Shown: in pieces, positions 52,338-61,910 of the stretch
Layout of the letters: each line of letters starts with the position of its first letter
Position numbering within the stretch: position 1 is the first letter of the stretch
NCBI RefSeq assembly: GCF_030915485.1
Contig: NZ_CP133266.1
Span: 682,001-746,000, forward strand
Reading direction: 5' to 3'
Length of the DNA stretch: 64,000 bases
Origin: Neobacillus sp. PS3-40
Lineage (GTDB): Bacteria > Bacillota > Bacilli > Bacillales > Cytobacillaceae
Position numbers and translations under genes: made by a program
The notes under the pieces: model-generated
Told to the model about the DNA's origin: nothing
Database searches by the model: none
The model's input: the letters and a program-made list of their open reading frames with translations, nothing else

Positions 52338-52772
52338 TCAACAATTTGCATCAAATGCGTCCATTAAATTTTTCATAACCACTTCCATAGTTGCTCCTTC
52401 TATGTCATCGCGAGGAACGAAATGTACTACCTTCTTCCCGTTTAATAACGCGAAGGATGGTGAAGATGGTTCATAACCTTCGAAATACTCACGCATCATA
52501 GCAGTTGCTTCCTTATCTTGACCAGCAAAAACAGTGATAAGATGTTCTGGTTTTTTTTCGCTATTTAAAATAGCTTGTGTGACGGCTGGGCGTGCAAGGC
52601 CACCAGCACAGCCACAAACAGAATTTACTGCTACAAGTGTAGTTCCTTCTACATTTTCCATGAATTTCTCAACATCTTGGACTTCAGTCATTTCCAAAAA
52701 GCCCACTCTTGTTAATTCATCACGCATTGGTTTTATCACTTGTTTCATATATTCCTCATAGGCCATTGACAT
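52338..52772 (-). CDS. brxA: Bacilliredoxin BrxA/BrxB (YphP-like)
   Basis: A 144-residue thioredoxin-fold protein with the active-site CGC in VNSVCGCAGGLARPAV. It removes bacillithiol from oxidised proteins. The start MSMAYEEYMKQ (ATG 52772) follows GGAGGG. Which of the two paralogues it is rests on context (near ypjP and ypgQ, as yphP in B. subtilis). Confidence 0.92.
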   Translation of the reverse strand: MSMAYEEYMKQVIKPMRDELTRVGFLEMTEVQDVEKFMENVEGTTLVAVNSVCGCAGGLARPAVTQAILNSEKKPEHLITVFAGQDKEATAMMREYFEGYEPSSPSFALLNGKKVVHFVPRDDIEGATMEVVMKNLMDAFDANC

Positions 52773-52817
52773 AAAAATTCCCTCCAAATGTAGGATTGTT
52801 GTTTAGCATACTATATT

Positions 52818-53030
52818 TTATTCGTTCAATGCAATTTTCTTAATTGCCTTCTCGTCACCAACCTCAAATGCAAAGTAACTATCCTCCAGATTGACTCTTT
52901 CTCATCGAACAATCCCTTCTCAAGCACTGGCGAATCTTCTACTGTTGGATCATCCATTTGTTCGATTAGCTGAAAGCGGATGCACTAATCTGGATTTTCC
53001 AAGAAGCGAATAAGAGCACTCCGAAGAGTA
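52818..53030 (-). pseudogene. Decayed 3' remnant of a CvfC/YpgR-like gene
   Basis: Minus-strand translation gives coding-like pieces in two frames: ALIRFLENPD, stop, CIRFQLIEQMDDPTVEDSPV, then after a frame change EDSYFAFEVGDEKAIKKIALNE and a stop at 52818. The HEAT-like wording and the position between ypgQ and brxA suggest the end of ypgR (conserved virulence factor C family). At least one stop and one frameshift are present and the 5' part is missing. Confidence 0.5.
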
Positions 53031-53034
53031 CTCT

Positions 53035-54921
53035 TTACTCACTTTCAGCCAGTTCTGCTAGGTAGGTCCAGCGTTCAATCAAATGTTCAAGTTTTTCATT
53101 GTTTTCAGTTTCTTGCCTCATCAAATCTTGACCTTTTGTAAAATCACTACCAATATTCGCCATTTCAGCAGATATCTTTTCAAGTCTATTTTCCGTTTCA
53201 GCGATATTATCGTCAATTTGTTCCCATTCTTTTTTCTCCATATAGGTCATTTTTTTCTTTTTTTCTTTTTCTTGAGACTTTGGTGCTGCAGTTACTGTTG
53301 GTACCACCTTTTGCGATTCCTGTAACATCTTCTTTTCTAGATATTCTGTGTAATTGCCATAGAAAGAGTTTATTTCTCCCTCTCCTTTTAGAACAAGAAG
53401 CTGATCGGCTACCTTATCAAGAAAATAACGATCATGCGAAACCGTTATTACAACCCCAGGAAAATCTTCTAAATAATCCTCTAAAACAGTTAAAGTCTGA
53501 GTATCAAGGTCATTGGTCGGTTCATCCAATAACAAAACATTCGGTGCAGTCATCAATATTTTCAACAGGTATAAGCGCCGTTTTTCTCCACCAGAAAGTT
53601 TACGAATAGGTGTACCGTGAGCAGAAGGTAGAAAAAGGAATCTTTCCAGCATTTGTGCCGCTGAAATTGTTTTTCCATCGGATGTTTCAATAACCTGGGC
53701 AGTTTCTTTAATATATTCAATCATTCGTTGATTTTCATCCATATCTTCGCTTTCTTGCGTATAATAGGAAATTTTCACTGTTTTCCCCATATTAAATTCA
53801 CCTTCGTCAAGGGGAATTCGCTGTGCAAAAATATTCAATATGGTTGATTTTCCGGTACCATTTTTACCAATAATTCCAATTCTGTCGCCTGGCTTTATGA
53901 GTAAATCAAAATGAGTAAGGATTACTTTATCATCGTACTTCTTCGATGCATCCTTCAATTCAAATACTTGTTTGCCAAGACGGCTTCCGTTTAAGGTGAT
54001 GTCGAACTTTTCAGATGACCTGTTGTTTGCTAGTTGTTCATCTAGCTGATCAAATCGCTGAATCCGAGCTTTTTGCTTGGTTGATCTAGCTTGTGCCCCG
54101 CGCCGGATCCATTCTAGTTCTCTTCGGAAAAGATTTTTACTTTTTTCCAAAGTTGATGCTTCACTTTCTTCACGAATGGCTTTAGCTTCGAGAAATGCAG
54201 CATAATTTCCTTTATAACTGTACAAATTTCCGCCATCTAATTCAAAAATACGATTGGTCACACGGTCCAAAAAGTATCGATCATGTGTTACTAGCAAGAG
54301 TGCACCATTATATCTACTTAAATATTCCTCAAGCCATTTTACAGTATCGAAATCAAGATGGTTAGTAGGTTCGTCCAGAATAAGCAAATCAGACGCTTCA
54401 ATTAAGACCTGAGCCAATGCTACCCTCTTCTTTTGCCCTCCAGAAAGTTCACCTACCTTTTTACCAAAGTCCTCAATCCCTAATTTCATTAAGATTGATT
54501 TTGCATTTGTATTTGCATCCCATGCATTTAAAGCATCCATTTGTTTCTGCAATTGAAATAATTCATCTTGAAGTTTTTCGTTTGTTGGTGAATCATTTAG
54601 CTGCAAAAGTGCTTTTTCATATTCACGCAACAGTTTTAGAACAGGAGCTTCTCCATGGAAAACTTGTTCAAGAACCGTTAGTTCGGATCTCAATTCGGGC
54701 TGTTGATCTAAGTAGGAAATAGTATAATCTTTCCCAGCACTGATTCTTCCGTCATCTGGAATATCTATTCCTGCAACGATCTTTAGTAATGAAGATTTGC
54801 CCGTCCCATTTACTCCAATAAGACCAACACGTTCTTTTTCAGAAATCGTAAATGAAACTTGCTTAAATAATTGTTTTTCTCCATACGTTTTTGTAACATT
54901 TTCGATCGAAAGCATTTTCAT
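53035..54921 (-). CDS. yfmR: ABC-F family ATPase (YfmR/Uup-like)
   Basis: A 628-residue soluble protein with two ABC domains (Walker A GVNGTGKSS and GKNGTGKST; signatures LSGGQKKRV and LSGGEKRRLYL) joined by a linker, and a C-terminal coiled coil (EKKEWEQIDDNIAETENRLEKISAEMANIGSDF), the Uup/YfmR layout. It acts at the ribosome in rescue of stalled translation. ATG 54921 overlaps the ypgQ stop by four bases; an extension of five residues would overlap further. Confidence 0.88.
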   Translation of the reverse strand: MKMLSIENVTKTYGEKQLFKQVSFTISEKERVGLIGVNGTGKSSLLKIVAGIDIPDDGRISAGKDYTISYLDQQPELRSELTVLEQVFHGEAPVLKLLREYEKALLQLNDSPTNEKLQDELFQLQKQMDALNAWDANTNAKSILMKLGIEDFGKKVGELSGGQKKRVALAQVLIEASDLLILDEPTNHLDFDTVKWLEEYLSRYNGALLLVTHDRYFLDRVTNRIFELDGGNLYSYKGNYAAFLEAKAIREESEASTLEKSKNLFRRELEWIRRGAQARSTKQKARIQRFDQLDEQLANNRSSEKFDITLNGSRLGKQVFELKDASKKYDDKVILTHFDLLIKPGDRIGIIGKNGTGKSTILNIFAQRIPLDEGEFNMGKTVKISYYTQESEDMDENQRMIEYIKETAQVIETSDGKTISAAQMLERFLFLPSAHGTPIRKLSGGEKRRLYLLKILMTAPNVLLLDEPTNDLDTQTLTVLEDYLEDFPGVVITVSHDRYFLDKVADQLLVLKGEGEINSFYGNYTEYLEKKMLQESQKVVPTVTAAPKSQEKEKKKKMTYMEKKEWEQIDDNIAETENRLEKISAEMANIGSDFTKGQDLMRQETENNEKLEHLIERWTYLAELAESE

Positions 54922-55565
54922 GATTGACCATTCCATTCTTTAAAAAATTCTTCTAAAAAGACTTCCATTACATGATGTCGACTCTCCGCTATCTTTTTAG
55001 CTGATTCTGTATTTAATAAATCTTTTAATTTAAGTAATTTTTCATAGAAATGATGGATACTTGTTGATTTCCCATCCCGATATTCTTCAAGTTTCATTTC
55101 TCCTCGAACGTTTATTTGTGGATCGTATATTGGTTGTCCTTTTTTTCCTCCATATGCAAACGCTCTTGCAATCCCAATCGCCCCAATAGCATCTAATCGA
55201 TCCGCATCTTGGACAATTTTCGCCTCGATCGAAGTTAGTTCTATTTTTCGTCCACCCTTAAAAGAGATGGTTTCGATAATATGTTTAATCTGACTTTTTT
55301 CCTCATCAGCTATTTTTATCATTTCTAAAAAGGTGTTAAGCTTTTCTTCACCCTTTTTTGCACTTTCATTTACCTTTTCATCCGATATATCGTGAAGCAA
55401 TGCGGCCATTTCAATAATAAATGGATCCCCTGTATTTTCCTTTTTCCAAATATTCATTGCATTTTGGCGAACCCGTTCAATATGAAACCAATCATGACCG
55501 GTTGTATCTTCGCCTAATTCATTTCGGACAAAGCTCTCAGTCTCTTGAATAATTAATTTGCTCAT
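54918..55565 (-). CDS. ypgQ: HD-domain phosphohydrolase, YpgQ-like
   Basis: A 215-residue HD-domain protein with metal ligands in DTTGHDWFHIERV, AALLHDISDE and IVQDADRLDAIGAIGIARAF. B. subtilis YpgQ hydrolyses dNTPs to dNMP and pyrophosphate. ATG 55565 follows AGGTG. It is coupled to the ABC-F gene. Confidence 0.88.
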   Translation of the reverse strand: MSKLIIQETESFVRNELGEDTTGHDWFHIERVRQNAMNIWKKENTGDPFIIEMAALLHDISDEKVNESAKKGEEKLNTFLEMIKIADEEKSQIKHIIETISFKGGRKIELTSIEAKIVQDADRLDAIGAIGIARAFAYGGKKGQPIYDPQINVRGEMKLEEYRDGKSTSIHHFYEKLLKLKDLLNTESAKKIAESRHHVMEVFLEEFFKEWNGQS

Positions 55566-55797
55566 TTTTGTACACCTGCCTTCAACCATGTTATTTTAAC
55601 ATGAAAAAGGAAAAAAGAAGAACAAAAGCGCAGGGTTCCCGCTTATGGCATTTCTTAAAGATAAGAGGATGGCCTTATTAGGACATCCGACAGCCTGTCG
55701 AAAAACCTTTCGATTCATTCAATTTGCTTAACAATTCACCGCATTAACTCATCGTAATAAATTGGTGTATATTAGCATTTAAACATGTCTGTTAATT

Positions 55798-55892
55798 AGC
55801 GCTCCAGGCACTTCGCTTTCCGCGGGCGTGCCGAGGAGGCTTCAGGACCTCTCCCCGCGGAAAGCGAGTGCCCGGAGCGGAAATCAACAGGC
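55798..55892. repeat. Long GC-rich palindrome
   Basis: Arms of about 28 bases (GCGCTCCAGGCACTTCGCTTTCCGCGGG / CCCCGCGGAAAGCGAGTGCCCGGAGC, written here from 55800 and ending near 55880) around a GC-rich centre with CGAGGAGGC. It shares its 3' arm with the sequence flanking the IS at 20.2 kb. Confidence 0.8.
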
Positions 55893-55949
55893 CAGTTAGC
55901 AGAGACAATAAATGAATAAAAAATCGGTAATTCAGATTAAGACAAAATA

Positions 55950-55984
55950 AAAAATTGCCGAGAAAAGACCCTTTCTCGACAATC
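55950..55984 (-). terminator. Terminator of the second degV gene
   Basis: Minus-strand ATTGTCGAGAAA / TTTCTCGGCAAT followed by TTTTT, 50 bp after the stop. Confidence 0.8.
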
Positions 55985-56031
55985 TGAGGATGGCCTTATT
56001 ATGTCATCCCCTTCCAATTTACTATTTAGCT

Positions 56032-56880
56032 TTAATTTAACTCATTAAACCAGCTAATTCCAAGTGTATTTTCGCCAGCATGAACGCCAATAGTGGCTCC
56101 AAGTGGACAAGTGATAAATTTCAATTGAGGAAATTTGGATTTTAATTCATTTTTCCAAGAGATCGCAATTTCCTCATGTAGTCCATATAAAAGATAAACT
56201 TCTTCAAATTGATATTTACTATAAGAAAGTCTTAAATATTCGACTATTTTTTCCAGTGCCTTTTTCTCACTTCGTGCTTTTTCCTTCACTCTTAGTTCGC
56301 CATTATTAATCGAAATAATCGGTTTGATGTTCAGCATGCTTCCAAGGAAAAATTGCAGCCCAGTCAATCTTCCGCTCCGATGAAGCTGCTCTAAGCTGCC
56401 GACAAGAACGTACGTCTCATTTGTATCCCTGATTTGTTCGAGCTTACTTTTAACAAATTCAAGGCTTTTCCCTTCTGTTGTCCATTCCATCCCTTTTTTT
56501 AGTAGAGCAGTTAAAGGATAGGTAAGAATCTTCGAATCAATGGTTGTTACTGGAATCGATACTAGCTTTGCTGCTTGTTCACTTGAAGTAACAGTCCCAC
56601 TAAGCTTTCCTGATAACAAAATGGTGATGATTTGATCGTAATTCTCAGCTAACTTCTCATAAAGAGTTTGAAATGCTCCAACAGATGGCTGTGAAGTTTT
56701 CGGAGGATTTTGGAGTTGCTTTAATCTAGCAAAAAGCTGTTCCGCCGTTAGATCGATTCCATCCGAATACTCTTCATTATCAAGTAATATGGTTAATGGC
56801 ACTGTGTATAAGTCTGGATGCTTCTCAAGATTTTCATCTAAATATGCAGTGCTATCCGTTACCCACGCAGTCCTAATCAA
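56032..56880 (-). CDS. DegV family fatty-acid-binding protein (2)
   Basis: A 282-residue DegV protein with AWVTDSTAYLDENL, PPKTSQPSVGAF, ITILLSGKLSGTV, TIDSKILTYPLTALL and GRLTGLQFFLGSMLNIKPI. It is about as long as the first DegV in the window but clearly diverged, so the cell has at least two FakB-like proteins, possibly with different fatty-acid preferences. The TTG start is preceded by a run of G (GGGGGGGA). Confidence 0.9.
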   Translation of the reverse strand: MIRTAWVTDSTAYLDENLEKHPDLYTVPLTILLDNEEYSDGIDLTAEQLFARLKQLQNPPKTSQPSVGAFQTLYEKLAENYDQIITILLSGKLSGTVTSSEQAAKLVSIPVTTIDSKILTYPLTALLKKGMEWTTEGKSLEFVKSKLEQIRDTNETYVLVGSLEQLHRSGRLTGLQFFLGSMLNIKPIISINNGELRVKEKARSEKKALEKIVEYLRLSYSKYQFEEVYLLYGLHEEIAISWKNELKSKFPQLKFITCPLGATIGVHAGENTLGISWFNELN

Positions 56881-56899
56881 CGAATCCCCCCCTTATTTA

Positions 56900-57430
56900 T
56901 CAATCCTGAAATTTTTTTAAGCAATTTAAAGTAGTTATCATAAATTCGATCATGTCTACCAGATCATTAATTTGATCCTCATAAACAAGTCTGTCAAAAT
57001 TAACTGAAGCAACACTTTTCATCATTTTCTCATTTTGGATCGGATAAAAAGTGGCTGCTTGAACAATTTTTCTATTATCTCCCCAAATTTCTAAAAGGGT
57101 TTTTTCAATATTTCTATAGTCAACTATTTTATGCCTGTGCATAAATGAAAATTCTAAATTCATATTGCAGCCAGAAAGTTTTTCAGACAAACTGCTTGGT
57201 AAAAGCTCTGCTGCTAAATTTTCAAGACTCGATTCCAATACTATTTTTGCAATAACAGGAAAAGTCTCATTTTCGGAAAGCTGAAAATCTATTTCAAATC
57301 TTCTAGAAAGCTTGGCAGTATTGATCCAATCATTCCGGTCAGTAATTATTATTTCTCCGTCTATGTCTAAATCATATAGTGCACCTTCTAAAACTACTTT
57401 AATATTTTCGAAGGCCGTTGGATCAAACAT
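56900..57430 (-). CDS. Conserved hypothetical protein
   Basis: A 176-residue soluble acidic protein (MFDPTAFENIKVVLEGALYD ... MIEFMITTLNCLKKFQD) with alternating beta and helical stretches (DIDGEIIITDRNDWINTAKLSRRFEIDFQL). AGAGGTG lies before the ATG. It is 19 bp upstream of the second degV gene and probably co-transcribed with it. I do not recognise the family. Confidence 0.65.
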   Translation of the reverse strand: MFDPTAFENIKVVLEGALYDLDIDGEIIITDRNDWINTAKLSRRFEIDFQLSENETFPVIAKIVLESSLENLAAELLPSSLSEKLSGCNMNLEFSFMHRHKIVDYRNIEKTLLEIWGDNRKIVQAATFYPIQNEKMMKSVASVNFDRLVYEDQINDLVDMIEFMITTLNCLKKFQD

Positions 57431-57608
57431 TTTTTCACCTCTATTACTAATCTTAATCCTTTTTCAAACTCCAATTCATACTAATTAGAATAACAATTTA
57501 ATTGTATCAAACCTAATTTAATTTTTGAATAAAGAATAAAATCTTTTCCAAAATTAATAAATTGATTATAATGTCTATATTGAATTTTCAAAAAAAGGAG
57601 ATGATCAT

Positions 57609-58517
57609 TTGCCAATTAATATTCCAAAGCTTTTACCTGCTCGTGAAATTCTTGAATCAGAAAATATATTCATCATGGACGATGAGCGGGCAATTCGTCA
57701 GGATATTAGACCATTGAATATACTGATCCTAAATCTAATGCCTGAAAAAGAACGGGCTGAGACACAACTTTTACGCCATTTAGGCAATACCGCTTTACAA
57801 GTAAATGTAAAATTTTTAAGAACAGACTCCTATGAATCGAAAAATACTGATAAACATCATCTTGAACAGTTTTACACTACTTTTTCGAACATCAAACATC
57901 AAAAATTTGATGGCATGATTATTACTGGAGCCCCCGTTGAATTGCTAAGATTTGAAGAAGTACAATATTGGCAAGAATTAACAGAAATAATGGCATGGTC
58001 TAAACAAAATGTTACTTCGACACTACATATATGTTGGGGCTCACAAGCAGCTCTTTATTATCATTATGGGATTGGTAAATTTGAATTGTCCCAAAAATGT
58101 TCGGGTATATATTCTCATCAAATTTTTGAAGAAAACGAACTATTATTAAGAGGGTTTGACGACCTTTTTTATGCACCACACTCAAGATATACAGATTGTT
58201 CAATTGATGAAATTACGAAACATCCTGATTTAAAATTGCTTGCTGCATCAAATGATGCCGGTGCATTACTTATTTCTTCTTATGATCGAAAGCATGTTAT
58301 GATTACTGGCCATTTGGAATATGAATCAAATTCCTTGGCGATCGAATACTCACGCGATCTCAAGAAAGGGCTTCCGATTCATATGCCTGAAAACTATTTT
58401 CCTAATAATGATCCATTGCTACCACCAATAAATCGCTGGCGCTCACATGGCCATTTGTTTTTTTCAAATTGGTTAAATTATTATGTATATCAAGAAACTC
58501 CATTTGGTTGGGGGTAA
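57609..58517 (+). CDS. metA: Homoserine O-acetyltransferase MetA
   Basis: First committed step of methionine synthesis: acylation of homoserine. It has 302 residues with catalytic Cys142 in [16 protein letters not shown] and the GHLEYE His/Glu. Position 111 is Glu (GAPVELL); in characterised MetA enzymes Glu here selects acetyl-CoA and Gly selects succinyl-CoA, so acetylation is predicted. The TTG start follows AAAAGGAG at 7 bases. I see no S-box (SAM riboswitch) in the leader; a TATAAT near 57569 may be the -10. Confidence 0.93.
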   Translation: MPINIPKLLPAREILESENIFIMDDERAIRQDIRPLNILILNLMPEKERAETQLLRHLGNTALQVNVKFLRTDSYESKNTDKHHLEQFYTTFSNIKHQKFDGMIITGAPVELLRFEEVQYWQELTEIMAWSKQNVTSTLHICWGSQAALYYHYGIGKFELSQKCSGIYSHQIFEENELLLRGFDDLFYAPHSRYTDCSIDEITKHPDLKLLAASNDAGALLISSYDRKHVMITGHLEYESNSLAIEYSRDLKKGLPIHMPENYFPNNDPLLPPINRWRSHGHLFFSNWLNYYVYQETPFGWG

Positions 58518-58519
58518 AT

Positions 58520-58546
58520 GACATCGGAATTTCCGATGTTTTTTTG
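58520..58546 (+). terminator. Terminator of metA
   Basis: GACATCGG.AATT.CCGATGT followed by TTTTTTT directly after the stop. Confidence 0.88.
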
Positions 58547-58675
58547 TTAAGGCAACGAATTTTTCGGCTGTTTCATTTATCATCGCTTTGCTAAAAAAAG
58601 GAATATCCGTTTTTGTTTACAAAGCATAAAATGTAGAAAGAATATAAAGAAAACTTCTGATAAAAAGGGGGTTAA

Positions 58676-58891
58676 ATGTTGGAAAGATTCGTTGCACTTC
58701 ATCGCAATCAATTTGGAGATATCATTAGTTTCGTTACCTCTTTAGGACGAATTATCTCGTATAAAAAGGCGATAATTGAAGTTGAAAGCGGCTTAATTGA
58801 AGGTGTTTTGAAAAAAGAGGATTTAGAGGGTAATGCCTATCTAATGCCTGAACTGCAGTCATCCTTTGATGATTTACCAAATACATTTTAA
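58676..58891 (+). CDS. Small protein, DUF3892-like
   Basis: A 71-residue protein (ERFVALHRNQFGDIISFVTSLGRIISYKKAIIEVESGLIEGV), the pattern of a short DUF3892-type domain. AAGGGGGTTAA precedes the ATG and a terminator-like hairpin follows (AAAGCACCTG / CAGGTGCTTT, 58892-58917). Function unknown. Confidence 0.7.
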   Translation: MLERFVALHRNQFGDIISFVTSLGRIISYKKAIIEVESGLIEGVLKKEDLEGNAYLMPELQSSFDDLPNTF

Positions 58892-58920
58892 AAGCACCTG
58901 GATCAAACAGGTGCTTTACT
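58892..58920 (+). terminator. Terminator after the DUF3892-like gene
   Basis: AAAAGCACCTG.GATCAAA.CAGGTGCTTTACT. Good stem but the T run is short. Confidence 0.65.
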
Positions 58921-58957
58921 AATGTAATGGGCTGTTTTCGCAAGCGCGAAAACAACT

Positions 58958-59380
58958 TTAATGATCTTCGTTTCGTTTTTTAATATCAATTAATGCTTCA
59001 ACACGAGTTGGATCCTCTTCGAAAAACTGGACGAGATCACCAATTCTATCGATGGAATCCCAGCTTAAATGATGTTCAATTCCTTCAACATCATGGTATA
59101 TATTTTCTGATTTCACACCAATTACTTTTAACAGTTGTTCAAGCAGCTCGTGACGAAAGACCAATCTTTTCCCTATTTTTTTACCCTTTGTTGTTAAAAC
59201 TAAACCTCTGTATTTTTCATATACAAGGTATTCATCTTTATCAAGTTTCTGAACCATTTTTGTAACTGAGGAAGGATGAACTGACAACGCCTCGGCTATA
59301 TCTGAAACTCGTGCATATCCTTTTTCATCAATTAACTTATATATTCTCTCAATATAATCTTCCATACTTGGTGTTGGCAT
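58958..59380 (-). CDS. mntR: Manganese-responsive transcriptional regulator MntR
   Basis: A 140-residue DtxR-family repressor of manganese uptake. Starting at [15 protein letters not shown] (ATG 59380 after GGGGGA) the B. subtilis Mn2+ ligands fall in place: Asp8, Glu11, then RHELLEQLL with His77, and VEGIEHHLS with Glu99, Glu102 and His103. The winged helix covers about 20-70. A 22-residue upstream extension is not conserved. Confidence 0.95.
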   Translation of the reverse strand: MPTPSMEDYIERIYKLIDEKGYARVSDIAEALSVHPSSVTKMVQKLDKDEYLVYEKYRGLVLTTKGKKIGKRLVFRHELLEQLLKVIGVKSENIYHDVEGIEHHLSWDSIDRIGDLVQFFEEDPTRVEALIDIKKRNEDH

Positions 59381-59507
59381 CCCGAATCCCCCATTACAAT
59401 AAAAAATAATCAATAAAAGCTTACTATATAAAAAATACGCAGACAAGACGATATATCACTAATATTAATTTTTCATGAAGAATGTCACAGTGTTTTAACA
59501 TAAAAAA

Positions 59508-61694
59508 CTAATTTTTATTGTTAACTTCGGATTCAATAACTTTTTCATTTTCAAATAAAAACCTAAGCTTTTTCTCCTTATCATCCCAAGTAAGCTTTGC
59601 ATTAAACAATTTTTCTTTATTTTTAAAGCCCTCAATTAGCTCTGATGTTCCAGCTGAAAGGATTTTCTTAATATTTTTTTGAGTAATCGCTTTTCCTAAT
59701 ATCTTTTTTGATATCGTGAAATCACATTTATTATTTTTGTAGTTAGTACAACCAAAAAAGCTCCCTTTATCAACTAAATAACCATCACATTTTTTACAAG
59801 GACCTAATTTTTCGTAACTTTTCGACTTTCGTTTGCTAGGGGAAAATGTTTCACGGTCATCTTCAGAAAATGACCATTCTGATGATTGATTTACACTTGC
59901 AGAAATTAGATGGCTAACCATTTTATTGGTTTGCTCCATAAAATTTTTAGGCGATGCTGCTCCCGCGGAAATCTCTTTTAAATTTTGCTCCCATTTTGCC
60001 GTCATTTCTGGTGAGGCAAGGATTTGTGTACCAATTGCATCTATTAAAATTTTCGCCTTAGCTGTTGCATAAACGATGTTCTTTTTTACATCGATATAAA
60101 GGCGATCTTTTAACATTGTAATAATACCGGCCCTTGTTGCTTCTGTTCCAAGGCCTTCTGTCTGCGTCAAAACCTTTTCAAGCTCTTTATCTTCAATATG
60201 CTTCCCAGCTGATTTCATCAATGTAATAAGCTGTCCTTCTGTATAACGTTTAGGTGGCTGCGTCTCTTTTTCCTTAACATCTACCTTCACTGTCTTGCCC
60301 TGCTCACCCTGATTAAGGATGGGTAATGATGGCTCATCTTCTGGATCCTTTGAGTAAATAACTTTCCTCCAGCCTTCCTCAATTTGAACCTTTCCCTTTG
60401 AGATAAAGGATGCACGTCCATCAACCAAAGTTGTTACTGTTGTATATTCAGCAATAGCCTTATTATAATGTGCTGCCATTAGGCTAGTCACAATTAAATC
60501 ATAAATTTTTCGTTCATCAGGACCAAGTTTTCCGAGATTCGGTATTTGTTCTGTTGGAATGATTGCGTAGTGGTCTGTCACTTTTTTTTCATTTACATAC
60601 CTTTTATTCTCTATAATTGAGGTAACTGGTAATGGAAAGTATTTTTGATAGTCATCAACCCTGCTCAATTTGTTCAAGATATCAGGAAAACCCCCAGCTT
60701 CTTCCTTTGTCACATATCTTGAATCTGAACGCGGATAAGAAACATTTCCCTTTTGGTAAAGTTTTTGAAGAATATCTAGAGTTTTTTTCGGAGAGAATTT
60801 ATAGCGTCTATTCGCATCTGCCTGAAGGGCGGAAAGGTTGTAAAGTAATGGTGGTAAAAATTCTTTCCTTTCAGAATTTACTTCGGCTACCTCTGCAGGC
60901 TTTTCTTTGCAAAAAGCAGCCACTTTTTCTGCTAATTCTTTAGAATTCACTCGAGTTTCTCCATCATTTTGCCATTTTCCGTTGTATTTCTTTCCATTCA
61001 TTAAAAATTGGGCCTGAACCTCCCAATATGGCGCAGAATTGAAATTTTCAATTTCCCTCTCCCGTTTTACAATTAAAGCGAGCGTTGGCGTTTGGACTCT
61101 ACCTACTGAAAAAACGTCTGAAAAGCCTTGTTTTTGCAAAAGCAAACTATATAATCGGGATGCATTCATGCCCACGATCCAATCCGCACAAGCCCGAGTA
61201 TATGCTTCAAAATATAGATTACGAGTGTCATTCTCAGTTAGGAGTTTTTTAAAGCCCTCTTTTATTGCATTCGGAGTTAGAGATGAAATCCACAATCTTT
61301 TCATTGGCTTTTGGCATTTTGTTAACCGAAGAATATTGCGGATGATCAACTCACCTTCCCTGCCTGCATCTCCAGCATGAATAATTTCCGTAATCGAGGG
61401 GTCTGATACTAATCTTTTGATTACCGCAAATTGTTTTGCTTTATCTTTTGAAACTTCATATTCAAAGCGACTAGGGATTATCGGTAAAGTTTCAATTGAC
61501 CATTTCTTCCATTCTGTCTGATACTTTTCAGGTGGAATCAGTTGGCATACATGTCCAATTGCCCATGTAACGTATGCACCATTGCTAAAAACCTCATTTG
61601 GAAAAATTTGAATGTAACCAGTTTGTTTTTTATGTTTAAAAATAGACGCCAAAGTTGACCCCTGGTCCGGCTTTTCTGCAATGATTAATTTCAA
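59508..61694 (-). CDS. topB: DNA topoisomerase III
   Basis: A type IA topoisomerase of 728 residues. N-terminal TOPRIM (LIIAEKPDQGSTLA, HAGDAGREGELIIRN), active-site Tyr region VSYPRSDSRYVT, and a C-terminal zinc finger (GPCKKCDGYLVDKGSFFGCTNYKNNKCDF). It decatenates DNA during replication and recombination. TTG 61694 follows AAGGGGG at 8 bases and matches the family start (LKLIIAEKPDQ). Confidence 0.95.
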   Translation of the reverse strand: MKLIIAEKPDQGSTLASIFKHKKQTGYIQIFPNEVFSNGAYVTWAIGHVCQLIPPEKYQTEWKKWSIETLPIIPSRFEYEVSKDKAKQFAVIKRLVSDPSITEIIHAGDAGREGELIIRNILRLTKCQKPMKRLWISSLTPNAIKEGFKKLLTENDTRNLYFEAYTRACADWIVGMNASRLYSLLLQKQGFSDVFSVGRVQTPTLALIVKREREIENFNSAPYWEVQAQFLMNGKKYNGKWQNDGETRVNSKELAEKVAAFCKEKPAEVAEVNSERKEFLPPLLYNLSALQADANRRYKFSPKKTLDILQKLYQKGNVSYPRSDSRYVTKEEAGGFPDILNKLSRVDDYQKYFPLPVTSIIENKRYVNEKKVTDHYAIIPTEQIPNLGKLGPDERKIYDLIVTSLMAAHYNKAIAEYTTVTTLVDGRASFISKGKVQIEEGWRKVIYSKDPEDEPSLPILNQGEQGKTVKVDVKEKETQPPKRYTEGQLITLMKSAGKHIEDKELEKVLTQTEGLGTEATRAGIITMLKDRLYIDVKKNIVYATAKAKILIDAIGTQILASPEMTAKWEQNLKEISAGAASPKNFMEQTNKMVSHLISASVNQSSEWSFSEDDRETFSPSKRKSKSYEKLGPCKKCDGYLVDKGSFFGCTNYKNNKCDFTISKKILGKAITQKNIKKILSAGTSELIEGFKNKEKLFNAKLTWDDKEKKLRFLFENEKVIESEVNNKN

Positions 61695-61910
61695 TAATAC
61701 GGCCCCCTTACTAAATAGCATCCAAATTTATTTTCCCATTAAGTTCAAGTTTCGTAAAGGCTTATTCCAGTTTAGATAGAATGCACCTTCTGAAAGTAAT
61801 TGCTACTAAAATGGATTTGTAAATGTAAATTGCTAAAAAATAACTCGAACCAATATAAAAAGAGTTAGCTATTTCTAGGATTTCTCCTAAAAGCAGCCAA
61901 CCCTATTGAA

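Noticed and set aside
57431-57608. SAM (S-box) riboswitch before metA
   Set aside because: I looked for the GAGGG...AGAGG core and a following terminator/antiterminator and saw none; the leader is short and AT-rich.
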